Source: Streptomyces cahuitamycinicus (GTDB taxonomy: Bacteria > Actinomycetota > Actinomycetes > Streptomycetales > Streptomycetaceae). From it: DNA of 33,114 bases. This document shows, piece by piece, positions 18,694 through 26,113 of the stretch. Location of the stretch: contig NZ_POUC01000038.1 of assembly GCF_002891435.1 (NCBI RefSeq), positions 1-33,114 on the forward strand, read 5' to 3'. Numbering within the stretch: the stretch's first letter is position 1; each line of letters starts with the position of its first letter. A program made the position numbers and the translations under genes. Under the pieces are notes generated by a model. That model searched no databases and had not been told where the DNA came from. It saw only the letters and a list, made by a program, of their open reading frames with translations.

Positions 18694-19899
18694 CTAGCCC
18701 TGGAATCGATACTCTTCGAGCAGCCGCCTGCCGATGATCATTTTCTGGATCTCGGCGGTACCTTCACCGATGAGCAGCATCGGAGCCTCGCGGTAGAGGC
18801 GCTCGATCTCGTACTCCTTGGAGAAGCCGTAGCCTCCGTGGATCCGGAAGGCGTCTTCCACGACCTCCTTGCAGTACTCGGAGGCGAGGTACTTCGCCAT
18901 CCCGGCCTCCAGGTCGTTTCGCTCCCCGGAGTCCTTTTTGCGTGCTGCGTTCACCATCATCGCATGGGCGGCCTCGACCTTGGTAGCCATCTCGGCCAGC
19001 TTGAACTGGATCGCCTGGTGCTGGGCGATCGGCTTCCCGAAGGTGTGACGCTGCTGCGCGTACCGGACGCCCAGTTCGAACGCACGCTGAGCGACGCCGC
19101 AGCCACGCGCCGCCACGTTGACACGGCCGACCTCCACGCCGTCCATCATCTGGTAGAAACCACGGCCGGTGACCCCGCCGAGCACGCGATTCGCAGGAAT
19201 CCGCAGGCCATCCATGATGAGCTCGGTGGTGTCGACCCCCTTGTAGCCCATCTTGTCGATCTTGCCGGGGATCGTGAGGCCGGGGCGGACCTCGCCGAAA
19301 CCCGGCTCCTTCTCGACGAGGAAGGTCGTCATCGACTTGTGCGGCGCGGTGCCCTCGGGGTGACCTTCGTCACTTCGCACCAGAACGGCCACCAGGGACG
19401 ACGTCCCGCCGTTCGTCAGCCACATCTTCTGACCGTTGAGGACGTACTCCTCGCCGTCCTGCACCGCCTTCGACGTGATCGCCGACACGTCCGAGCCCAG
19501 GCCCGGCTCCGACATCGAGAACGCGCCCCGGATGTCACCGGCCGCCATCCTCGGCAGGAAGTGGTCCTTCTGCTCCTGCGTGCCGTGCTGCTTGAGCATG
19601 TACGCCACGATGAAGTGCGTGTTGATGATGCCGGACACCGACATCCACCCGCGGGCGATCTCCTCCACGCACAGCGCGTAGGTCAGGAGCGACTCGCCCA
19701 GACCCCCGTACTCCTCGGGGATCATCAGGCCGAACAGGCCCAACTCCTTCAGTCCGTCCACGATCTGCTGGGGGTACTCGTCGCGGTGTTCCAGCTCCGT
19801 GGCGACCGGAATGATCTCCTTGTCCACGAAGTCCCGGACGGTGGCCAGGATCTCCTGCTGGACGTCCGTCAGACCGGCGGTCTGGGCGAGTCGCGCCAT
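18694..19899 (-). CDS. Acyl-CoA dehydrogenase, probable (2S)-methylsuccinyl-CoA dehydrogenase
   Basis: A 401-residue flavoprotein of the standard acyl-CoA dehydrogenase length. Visible signatures: MIPEEYGGLGESLLTY, FSMSEPGLGSDVSAI (FAD/substrate loop), LNGQKMWLTNGG, the C-terminal HGGYGFSKEYEIERLYREA, and IGEGTAEIQKMIIGR with Glu379 as the likely catalytic base. It is the last gene of the ccr operon, 2 bp after maoC. In the ethylmalonyl-CoA pathway the enzyme between the mutase and the hydratase is methylsuccinyl-CoA dehydrogenase, which gives mesaconyl-CoA; operon position supports that role. The known Rhodobacter enzyme carries an N-terminal extension that is absent here. Start ATG 19899 is chosen because it abuts maoC; longer starts overlap that gene. 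Confidence 0.9.
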   Translation of the reverse strand: MARLAQTAGLTDVQQEILATVRDFVDKEIIPVATELEHRDEYPQQIVDGLKELGLFGLMIPEEYGGLGESLLTYALCVEEIARGWMSVSGIINTHFIVAYMLKQHGTQEQKDHFLPRMAAGDIRGAFSMSEPGLGSDVSAITSKAVQDGEEYVLNGQKMWLTNGGTSSLVAVLVRSDEGHPEGTAPHKSMTTFLVEKEPGFGEVRPGLTIPGKIDKMGYKGVDTTELIMDGLRIPANRVLGGVTGRGFYQMMDGVEVGRVNVAARGCGVAQRAFELGVRYAQQRHTFGKPIAQHQAIQFKLAEMATKVEAAHAMMVNAARKKDSGERNDLEAGMAKYLASEYCKEVVEDAFRIHGGYGFSKEYEIERLYREAPMLLIGEGTAEIQKMIIGRRLLEEYRFQG

Positions 19900-19901
19900 G
19901 G

Positions 19902-20414
19902 CTACTTCTCCTGCTCTCGCAGCTCCGGGCGGCCGGGCTGCTCGCCGCCGCGCTCCTTGATGTACGTCTCGGTCGGCACCATCACCTTGCGGCGGAACAC
20001 GCAGACGAGCGTGCCGTCCTGCTTGTAGCCCTTGGTCTCGACGTGCACGATGCCGCGGTCGTTCTTCGACTTCGACGGCCATTTGTCGAGCACGGTCGTC
20101 TGGCCGTAGAGCGTGTCGCCGTGGAAGGTCGGCGCCACGTGCTTCAGCGACTCGATCTCCAGGTTGGCGATCGCCTTGCCGGAGATGTCCGGCACGGACA
20201 TGCCGAGCAGCAGCGAGTAGATGTAGTTGCCCACGACGACGTTCTTGCCGAAGTCGGTCGTCTTCTCCGCGTAGTTCGTGTCCATGTGGAGCGGGTGGTG
20301 GTTCATGGTGAGGAGACAGAACAGGTGGTCGTCGTACTCCGTGACCGTCTTCCCCGGCCAGTGCTTGTACGTCGCCCCGACCTCGAACTCCTCGTAGGTG
20401 CGTCCGAACTGCAT
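19902..20414 (-). CDS. MaoC-family dehydratase, probable mesaconyl-CoA hydratase
   Basis: A 170-residue single hot-dog protein. The hydratase-2 motif appears as TEYDDHLFCLLTMNHHPLHMD (about 25-45, here split for reading: TEYDDHLF, CLLTMN, HHPLHMD), followed by FGKNVVVGNYIYSLLLGMS and PTFHGDTLYGQTTVLDK. In the operon it should hydrate mesaconyl-CoA to beta-methylmalyl-CoA. The usual catalytic Asp of the motif is Asn38 here while His43 is kept. Characterised Rhodobacter Mch is about twice as long, so this compact form would have to dimerise. It lies 5 bp after mcl and 2 bp before acd. Confidence 0.88.
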   Translation of the reverse strand: MQFGRTYEEFEVGATYKHWPGKTVTEYDDHLFCLLTMNHHPLHMDTNYAEKTTDFGKNVVVGNYIYSLLLGMSVPDISGKAIANLEIESLKHVAPTFHGDTLYGQTTVLDKWPSKSKNDRGIVHVETKGYKQDGTLVCVFRRKVMVPTETYIKERGGEQPGRPELREQEK

Positions 20415-20419
20415 CGCGC

Positions 20420-21385
20420 TCAGGCCTCCGGGATCTCGAACTTGCTGGTGCGCCGCATGCCGGCGGCGCGTCCCTTGCCGGAGACGACCAGGGCCATCTT
20501 GCGGCTGGCCTCGTCGATCATCTCGTCACCGAGCATCGCCGAGCCCTTCTTGCCGCCGGCCTCGGAGGTGTAGTAGTCGTACGCGTCCAGGATCAGCTCG
20601 GCGTGGTCGTAGTCCTCCTGGGACGGCGAGAAGATCTCGTTGGACGCCTCGACCTGGCCCGGGTGCAGCACCCACTTGCCGTCGAAGCCGAGCGCGGCGG
20701 CGCGCTGGGCGACCTCGCGGTAGCCGTCGATGTTGCGGATCTGGAGGTAGGGGCCGTCGATCGCCTGGAGGTTGTTGGCGCGGGCGGCCATCAGGATCTT
20801 CATCAGGATGTAGTGGTAGGCGTCCGCCGGGTAGCCGGGCGGCTGCTCGCCCACGACCAGCGACTTCATGTTAATCGACGCCATGAAGTCGGCCGGGCCG
20901 AAGATGATCGTCTCGACGCGCTGGGAGGCCGTCGCGATCTCGTTGACGTTGTTCAGGCCCTGGGCGTTCTCGATCTGCGCCTCGATGCCGATCTTGCCGA
21001 CCTCGAAGCCCATCGTCTTCTCGATCTGGGTGAGGAGGAGATCCAGCGCGACGATCTGCTCGGCCGTCTGCACCTTCGGCAGCATGATGCAGTCGAGGTT
21101 CTGGCCGGCGCCCTCGACGACCGTGACGACATCGCGGTACGTCCACTCGGTCGTCCAGTCGTTCACGCGCACGACGCGCGTCTTGCCCGTCCAGTCGCCC
21201 TCGTTGAGGAACTTGACGATGGTGTGCCGCGCCTCGGGCTTGGCGAGCGGAGCGCACGCGTCCTCCAGGTCGAGGAAGACCTGGTCGGCGGGGAGGCCCT
21301 GCGCCTTCTCCAGGAAGCGGGGGTTGCTTCCGGGGACCGCGAGGCAGGAGCGTCGCGGACGCAGACGGTTGACGGGCGTGGTCAT
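20420..21385 (-). CDS. mcl: CoA-ester lyase, L-malyl-CoA/beta-methylmalyl-CoA lyase
   Basis: A 321-residue HpcH/HpaI-CitE family lyase that should split beta-methylmalyl-CoA into glyoxylate and propionyl-CoA, and may also cleave malyl-CoA. Family marks: RRSCLAVPGSNPRFLEKA at the N-terminus, FLDLEDACAPLAK, VVRVND with the substrate-binding arginine, MLPKVQT, IEAQIENAQGL with Glu139, and IIFGPADFMAS with Asp166; Glu139 and Asp166 are the Mg2+ ligands by analogy with malyl-CoA lyases. Its ATG overlaps the meaA stop by four bases (ATGA), so translation is coupled. Start is fixed by that overlap. Citrate-lyase beta subunit annotation would be a misnomer here. Confidence 0.92.
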   Translation of the reverse strand: MTTPVNRLRPRRSCLAVPGSNPRFLEKAQGLPADQVFLDLEDACAPLAKPEARHTIVKFLNEGDWTGKTRVVRVNDWTTEWTYRDVVTVVEGAGQNLDCIMLPKVQTAEQIVALDLLLTQIEKTMGFEVGKIGIEAQIENAQGLNNVNEIATASQRVETIIFGPADFMASINMKSLVVGEQPPGYPADAYHYILMKILMAARANNLQAIDGPYLQIRNIDGYREVAQRAAALGFDGKWVLHPGQVEASNEIFSPSQEDYDHAELILDAYDYYTSEAGGKKGSAMLGDEMIDEASRKMALVVSGKGRAAGMRRTSKFEIPEA

Positions 21386-23409
21386 GCGGGGACCTCCAGG
21401 GGGTCGAGCTTGTTCGCTTTCCGGATCTCGTCGACGATGCGGCCGATGATTCCGGTGATGTCGAAGTCCTTCGGGGTGAAGACCGCGGCCACTCCGGCTG
21501 CCCTGAGCTGCTCGGCATCACCGTTCGGGATGATGCCACCGGCGATCACCGGGATGTCTGTGGCACCCGCCACACGCAGCCGTTCGAGTACGTCCGGCAC
21601 CAGCTGGGCGTGCGAGCCGGACAGGATGGACAGGCCGACCGCGTGCACGTCCTCGGCGACGGCCGCGTCCACGATCTGCTCCGGCGTCAGCCGGATGCCC
21701 TGGTAGACCACCTCGAAGCCGGCGTCGCGCGCGCGGACCGCGATCTGCTCGGCGCCGTTGGAGTGCCCGTCCAGGCCCGGCTTGCCGACCAGGAAGCGCA
21801 GCTTGCCCACGCCCAGGTCCTTGGCCGTGAGGTCCACCTTGCGGCGCACCCGGGCGAGCGTGCTGCCCTCCTCGACGGGGACGGCCACCGGCGCCGAGGA
21901 GACGCCCGTGGGGGCCCGGAACTCGCCGAACACCTCGCGCAGGGCCCCGGCCCACTCGCCGGTCGTCGCCCCGGCGCGGGCGCACTCCAGGGTGGCCTCC
22001 ATGAGGTTCTCGGTGCCGCGCGCGGCCTCCTTCAGCCGCTCCAGCGCCTTGCAGGGCCGCGGGTGGTTGAAGGGCGGCTGGTAGCGGCTGTCGCGCCACT
22101 GCTGGAGCGAGGCGATGACCCGGGCCTCGACCGCCGGGTCCACCGTCTGGATCGCGGTGTCCAGATCGGCGGTCAGCGGGTTGGGCTCGGTGCCCTCGAA
22201 CATGTTGACACCGATGATCTTCTCCTGACCGGACTCGATCCGGCCCCGGCGCTCGGCGTGCGAGGCGACCAGCTGCGACTTGAGGTAGCCGGACTCGACG
22301 GCCGCCATCGCGCCGCCCATCTCCTGGATGCGGTCGATCTCGGCGAACGACGCCTCGACCAGCTCCTCCACCTTCGCCTCGATCACCTTCGAGCCCTCGA
22401 AGATGTCCTCGTACTCCAGCAGATCGCTCTCGTACGCCAGCACCTGCTGGATGCGCAGCGACCACTGCTGGTCCCAGGGGCGGGGCAGGCCGAGGGCCTC
22501 GTTCCAGGCGGGCAGTTGCACGGCACGCGCGCGGGCGTCCTTGGAGAGGGTGACGGCCAGCATCTCCAGCACGATCCGCTGGACGTTGTTCTCCGGCTGC
22601 GCCTCCGTCAGGCCCAGGGAGTTGACCTGGACGCCGTAGCGGAAGCGGCGTTGTTTGGGGTTCTCGATGCCGTACCGCTCACGGGTGACGCGGTCCCAGA
22701 TGCGGCCGAACGCCCGCATCTTGCACATCTCCTCGACGAAGCGGACACCCGCGTTGACGAAGAACGAGATGCGTGCCACGACATCGCCCATGCGCTCCTG
22801 CGGCACCTGGCCGGAGTCGCGCACCGCGTCGAGGACGGCGATCGCGGTGGACATCGCGTACGCGATCTCCTGGACCGGAGTGGCCCCCGCCTCCTGCAGG
22901 TGGTAGCTGCAGATGTTGATCGGGTTCCACTTCGGGATGTGGGAGACCGTGTACGCGATCATGTCCGTCGTCAGGCGCAGGCTCGGCCCCGGCGGGAAGA
23001 CATGCGTCCCGCGGGACAGGTACTCCTTGACGATGTCGTTCTGGGTCGTGCCCTGGAGCTGGGTGATGTCGGCGCCCTGCTCCTCGGCGACGACCTGGTA
23101 GAGCGCCAGCAGCCACATGGCGGTGGCGTTGATCGTCATCGAGGTGTTCATCTGCTCCAGGGGGATGTCCTGGAACAGCCGGCGCATGTCACCGACGTGC
23201 GCGATCGGCACGCCGACCCTGCCGACCTCGCCGCGGGCGAGGACGTGGTCGGAGTCGTAGCCCGTCTGCGTCGGCAGGTCGAACGCCACCGACAGACCCG
23301 TCTGGCCCTTGGCGAGGTTGCGCCGGTACAGCTCGTTGGACGCCTCGGCCGTGGAGTGACCGGCGTAGGTCCGCATGAGCCACGGACGGTCCTTCTGACG
23401 CTCTGTCAT
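21382..23409 (-). CDS. meaA: Ethylmalonyl-CoA mutase (coenzyme B12-dependent)
   Basis: A 675-residue single-chain B12 mutase. Residues about 1-520 form the substrate barrel ([50 protein letters not shown] [15 protein letters not shown]). The cobalamin domain follows with [11 protein letters not shown], the D-x-H-x-x-G base-off motif at Asp547, His549 and Gly552, then [15 protein letters not shown] and VIAGGIIP. It converts (2R)-ethylmalonyl-CoA to (2S)-methylsuccinyl-CoA. The single-chain length, the MeaA-like N-terminus and position right after ccr favour this over methylmalonyl-CoA mutase, which is usually two subunits in Streptomyces. It starts 10 bp after the ccr stop codon. Confidence 0.95.
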   Translation of the reverse strand: MTERQKDRPWLMRTYAGHSTAEASNELYRRNLAKGQTGLSVAFDLPTQTGYDSDHVLARGEVGRVGVPIAHVGDMRRLFQDIPLEQMNTSMTINATAMWLLALYQVVAEEQGADITQLQGTTQNDIVKEYLSRGTHVFPPGPSLRLTTDMIAYTVSHIPKWNPINICSYHLQEAGATPVQEIAYAMSTAIAVLDAVRDSGQVPQERMGDVVARISFFVNAGVRFVEEMCKMRAFGRIWDRVTRERYGIENPKQRRFRYGVQVNSLGLTEAQPENNVQRIVLEMLAVTLSKDARARAVQLPAWNEALGLPRPWDQQWSLRIQQVLAYESDLLEYEDIFEGSKVIEAKVEELVEASFAEIDRIQEMGGAMAAVESGYLKSQLVASHAERRGRIESGQEKIIGVNMFEGTEPNPLTADLDTAIQTVDPAVEARVIASLQQWRDSRYQPPFNHPRPCKALERLKEAARGTENLMEATLECARAGATTGEWAGALREVFGEFRAPTGVSSAPVAVPVEEGSTLARVRRKVDLTAKDLGVGKLRFLVGKPGLDGHSNGAEQIAVRARDAGFEVVYQGIRLTPEQIVDAAVAEDVHAVGLSILSGSHAQLVPDVLERLRVAGATDIPVIAGGIIPNGDAEQLRAAGVAAVFTPKDFDITGIIGRIVDEIRKANKLDPLEVPA

Positions 23410-23419
23410 CCAGCGGCCC

Positions 23420-24763
23420 TCAGATGTTCCGGAAGCGGTTGATGGCGTCGATGTGCTGGGCGCGCTTGACGTGGTCGCGCACGCCCAGGCCCTCCTCGGG
23501 GGCCATGCACAGCACGCCGACCTTGCCCTGGTGGAGGTTGCGGTGCACGTCGTAGGCGGCCTGGCCGGTGTCCTGAAGGGAGTACACCTTCGACAGCGTC
23601 GGGTGGATCTTGCCCTTCGCGATGAGCCGGTTGGCCTCCCACGCCTCGCGGTAGTTCGCGAAGTGCGAGCCGATGATGCGCTTCAGCGACATCCACAGGT
23701 ATCGGTTGTCGTACTCGTGCATGTAGCCCGAGGTCGAGGCGCAGGTGGTGATGGTGCCGCCCTTGCGGGTGACGAAGACGCTCGCGCCGAAGGTCTCGCG
23801 GCCGGGGTGCTCGAAGACGATGTCGATGTCCTCACCGCCGGTGAACTCGCGGATGCGCTTGCCGAAGCGCTTCCACTCCTTGGGGTCCTGGGTGTTCTCG
23901 TCCTTCCAGAACCTGTAGCCCTCGGCGTTGCGGTCGATGATCGCCTCGGCGCCCATCGAGCGGCAGATCTCCGCCTTCTGCGGCGAGGAGACGACACAGA
24001 TCGGGTTGGCGCCGCCGGCCAGCGCGAACTGGGTGGCGTAGGAACCGAGTCCGCCGCTCGCGCCCCAGATGAGCACGTTGTCGCCCTGCTTCATGCCGGC
24101 GCCGTTGCGGGAGACCAGCTGCCGGTAGGCGGTGGAGTTGACCAGGCCCGGGGCGGCGGCCTCCTCCCAGCTGAGGTGGTCGGGCTTCGGCATCAGCTGG
24201 TTGGACTTGACCAGCGCGATCTCGGCGAGGCCGCCGAAGTTGGTCTCGAAGCCCCAGATGCGCTGCTCGGGGTCGAGCATCGTGTCGTTGTGACCGTCGC
24301 TGGACTCCAGCTCGACGGAGAGGCAGTGCGCGACGACCTCGTCGCCCGGCCGCCAGGCGTTGACGCCCGGGCCGGTGCGCAGGACGACGCCCGCGAGGTC
24401 GGAGCCGATGATGTGGTACGGCAGGTCGTGGCGCTTGGTGAGCTCGCTGAGCCGGCCGTAGCGCTCCAGGAAGCCGAAGGTCGACAGCGGCTCGAAGATC
24501 GACGTCCACACCGAGTTGTAGTTGACCGACGAGGCCATGACGGCCACCAGGGCCTCACCCGGGCCGAGCTCGGGCAGCGGCACCTCGTCCAGGTGGATCG
24601 ACTTGCGGGGGTCCTTGTCGCGGGTCTCGAGGCCCGCGAACATCTCCGTCTCGTCCTTGTGCACGGTGATCGCGCGGTACGACTCCGGGAGCGGGAGGGC
24701 GGCGAAGTCCTCCGACGTGGAGTCGGGCGACTGGATCGCGGCCAGGATGTCCTTAACGGTCAC
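23420..24763 (-). CDS. ccr: Crotonyl-CoA carboxylase/reductase
   Basis: A 447-residue NADPH-dependent enzyme of the MDR superfamily that reductively carboxylates crotonyl-CoA to (2S)-ethylmalonyl-CoA. GTG 24763 follows GGAGG by seven bases and yields exactly the usual Ccr length. The nucleotide-binding loop is LIWGASGGLGSYATQ (231-245). CO2-binding residues described for the Kitasatospora enzyme (from memory Asn81, Phe170, Glu171, His365) appear as Asn81 in SSVNYNSVW, Phe172 and Glu173 in WGFETNFGG, and His367 in GSHFANYREAW. It opens the operon ccr-meaA-mcl-maoC-acd and is its rate-setting, most diagnostic enzyme. It also supplies ethylmalonyl-CoA extender units for polyketides. Regulation is discussed at the promoter entry. 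Confidence 0.97.
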   Translation of the reverse strand: MTVKDILAAIQSPDSTSEDFAALPLPESYRAITVHKDETEMFAGLETRDKDPRKSIHLDEVPLPELGPGEALVAVMASSVNYNSVWTSIFEPLSTFGFLERYGRLSELTKRHDLPYHIIGSDLAGVVLRTGPGVNAWRPGDEVVAHCLSVELESSDGHNDTMLDPEQRIWGFETNFGGLAEIALVKSNQLMPKPDHLSWEEAAAPGLVNSTAYRQLVSRNGAGMKQGDNVLIWGASGGLGSYATQFALAGGANPICVVSSPQKAEICRSMGAEAIIDRNAEGYRFWKDENTQDPKEWKRFGKRIREFTGGEDIDIVFEHPGRETFGASVFVTRKGGTITTCASTSGYMHEYDNRYLWMSLKRIIGSHFANYREAWEANRLIAKGKIHPTLSKVYSLQDTGQAAYDVHRNLHQGKVGVLCMAPEEGLGVRDHVKRAQHIDAINRFRNI

Positions 24764-24893
24764 GGTGTTGCCTCCGGCGGTGAGCGCCCTGAGGGAGGGG
24801 CGCCGATGGTTACGTCGGTGCTGCTGAGGGTTGAGGGTGTGCCGTCGGTTCGGCGGTTGTGCTGTTCGGCAGCGCTGGGTGGAGCGGGAGGTT

Positions 24894-24908
24894 GCCTGTG
24901 ACGCAGGC
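24894..24908 (-). promoter_or_regulatory. Small hairpin in the ccr leader
   Basis: GCCTG-TGACG-CAGGC forms a 5-bp stem with a five-base loop in the roughly 190-base leader of ccr. No known riboswitch consensus could be recognised around it; the leader otherwise holds only C-rich, A-rich unstructured-looking sequence. Confidence 0.3.
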
Positions 24909-24959
24909 GCCCGGGCTGGCAGGCGGGTGAGCTTGCTGGGACGTTGCCCGGACCCCTTC

Positions 24960-25001
24960 AACGTATGACACCGCGTGTCACCTCGCAAGGCACTGAGTGC
25001 C
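24960..25001 (-). promoter_or_regulatory. Candidate ccr operon promoter with two palindromic operators
   Basis: On the minus strand TTGCGA (24983-24988) and TACGTT (24960-24965) are separated by exactly 17 bp and fit -35 and -10 boxes. The spacer holds the perfect dyad TGACAC-GCG-GTGTCA (24966-24980), an ideal spot for repression. Just upstream of the -35 box a second perfect dyad, GGCACT-C-AGTGCC (24989-25001), occupies a typical activator position. Start of transcription would be near 24953. The adjacent TetR protein is the natural candidate ligand for one of them. The remaining 25002-25095 has overlapping GC hairpins (GGCCCC/GGGGGC near 25059-25074) that belong to the end of the tetR transcript. 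Confidence 0.6.
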
Positions 25002-25099
25002 AGAACCTGATCTCAGATGAAATCTTTACGTGACAAATGAGCGATGATCGATCGAATGGCCCCTTCAGGGGGCTGCAAAACGGCCCCTGACATGCCAAA

Positions 25100-25123
25100 A
25101 CGGCCACCCCGCAGGGTGGCCGT
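25100..25123 (-). terminator. Intrinsic terminator of the tetR gene
   Basis: ACGGCCACCC and GGGTGGCCGT make a perfect 10-bp stem with a four-base loop, and on the minus strand the stem runs directly into TTTTGG. This is one of the few hairpins here with a T-run. It lies 66 bp after the tetR stop codon and upstream of the ccr promoter, so ccr has its own promoter. Confidence 0.8.
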
Positions 25124-25188
25124 CATCACAGCTGCATGAGCCGCTCAGTGCCCCTTGAGATGCCGCTCAGTGCCCCTCGACGGGCCGC

Positions 25189-25998
25189 TCAACGCTCCTT
25201 CAGTGCCTGCTCGATCGTCCGCATGACCTCGTCCAGGGGCGCGTCGGTGCGGGCGACCGTCACCAGCACTTCGCCCTGCGCGGAGGCCGTGGCCGCGGCC
25301 GGCTGCGCGTCCGAGGAGCGCCCGGCCCCGATGCCCGTGCCGAAGGTCTTCCGCACGATCGCGAAGGCGTGGTCCAGCTGCGCCTCCACATCCCCCTGGG
25401 CGCCCGCGCGCAGCCAGCGCCGCAGCACGTGGTTGTGGGCGGTGACCACGGCCGACGCGGCGACCTCCGCCAGCAGCGGGTCGTCGTTGGCGTCGTCGGC
25501 GTGCGCGCGCTCGTCGAAGTGGCCGAGGAGGTAGCGGGTGAAGAGGCGCTCGTAGCGGGCCACCGACGCGATCTCCGCCTCGCGCAGGGTGGGAACCTCG
25601 CGCGTCAGCTTGTAGCGGGCGACCGAGATCTCCGGCCGGGCCGCGTACATCCTCATGACTTCCTTGATGCCACGGCACACCGTGTCGAGCGGATGCTCGT
25701 GCGCCGGCGCGGCGTTGAGGACCGCCTCGGCCCGGATCAGGGTGTCGTCGTGGTCGGGGAAGATCGCCTCTTCCTTGGAGCGGAAGTGACGGAAGAAGGT
25801 GCGGCGGGCGACCCCGGCCTGGGCCGCGATCTCGTCGACGGTGGTCGCCTCGTACCCCTTCGTCGCGAACAGCTCCATCGCGGCGGCCGCCAGTTCCCGG
25901 CGCATCTTGAGCCGCTGGGCGGCGGCGCGAGAGCCGGCGGCACTCTCCGGCGCGTCGGCCGTGGCTGGTGTACGTGAGGACTTGGCGGGCTGGGGCAT
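25189..25998 (-). CDS. TetR-family transcriptional regulator next to the ethylmalonyl-CoA operon
   Basis: A 269-residue regulator. The N-terminal HTH is clear (ELFATKGYEATTVDEIAAQ, then AGVARRTFFRHFRSKEEAIF; about residues 40-78). The ligand domain (about 85-215) is helical, and a long alanine-rich C-terminal tail ends in DEVMRTIEQALKER. I choose ATG 25998 because TACGTT lies six bases before it, as in a leaderless transcript; ATG 26016 is the alternative, also without a ribosome site. It is placed between the dehydrogenase and ccr genes on the same strand. A TetR protein (CcrR) activates ccr in Methylobacterium, so control of the pathway is plausible here, though homology to CcrR itself was not tested. 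A perfect palindrome lies just upstream. Confidence 0.9.
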   Translation of the reverse strand: MPQPAKSSRTPATADAPESAAGSRAAAQRLKMRRELAAAAMELFATKGYEATTVDEIAAQAGVARRTFFRHFRSKEEAIFPDHDDTLIRAEAVLNAAPAHEHPLDTVCRGIKEVMRMYAARPEISVARYKLTREVPTLREAEIASVARYERLFTRYLLGHFDERAHADDANDDPLLAEVAASAVVTAHNHVLRRWLRAGAQGDVEAQLDHAFAIVRKTFGTGIGAGRSSDAQPAAATASAQGEVLVTVARTDAPLDEVMRTIEQALKER

Positions 25999-26017
25999 GC
26001 CCTGAACGTACTGCATG

Positions 26018-26035
26018 TGCGCAGCTCGCTGCGCA
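26018..26035 (-). promoter_or_regulatory. Perfect 18-bp palindrome upstream of tetR, candidate autoregulatory operator
   Basis: TGCGCAGC-TC-GCTGCGCA has perfect 8-bp arms. If transcription starts at ATG 25998 it covers about -21 to -38, overlapping the -35 region, which is a classic self-repression site. A second dyad, GGTTC-GTG-GAACC, lies at 26042-26054. Confidence 0.55.
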
Positions 26036-26113
26036 TGGCCTGGTTCGTGGAACCGGTCCGGACCGAGCAGGCCACCCCACTCGGCGCCGGACCGGAACCA
26101 GCCGCCGGGACGC

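Noticed and set aside
18694..20082. Longer start for the acyl-CoA dehydrogenase (ATG 20082), giving an N-terminal extension like Rhodobacter Mcd
   Set aside because: The extra residues overlap the maoC gene out of frame and are Arg-rich antisense-like sequence with no domain.
21610..23442. 610-codon plus-strand open frame opposite meaA
   Set aside because: Shadow of the mutase gene; repeated His/Leu/Val/Asp composition typical of antisense reading in Streptomyces.
24764..24953. Cobalamin or SAM riboswitch in the ccr leader
   Set aside because: A GGCAACCTCCC-like stretch recalls SAM-type riboswitches, but the surrounding helices and conserved boxes could not be found.
24764..24988. N-terminal extension of Ccr to ATG 24988
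   Set aside because: The extra 75 residues are Arg/Gln/Pro-rich and unlike any Ccr; GTG 24763 has a strong ribosome site and gives the standard 447-residue enzyme.
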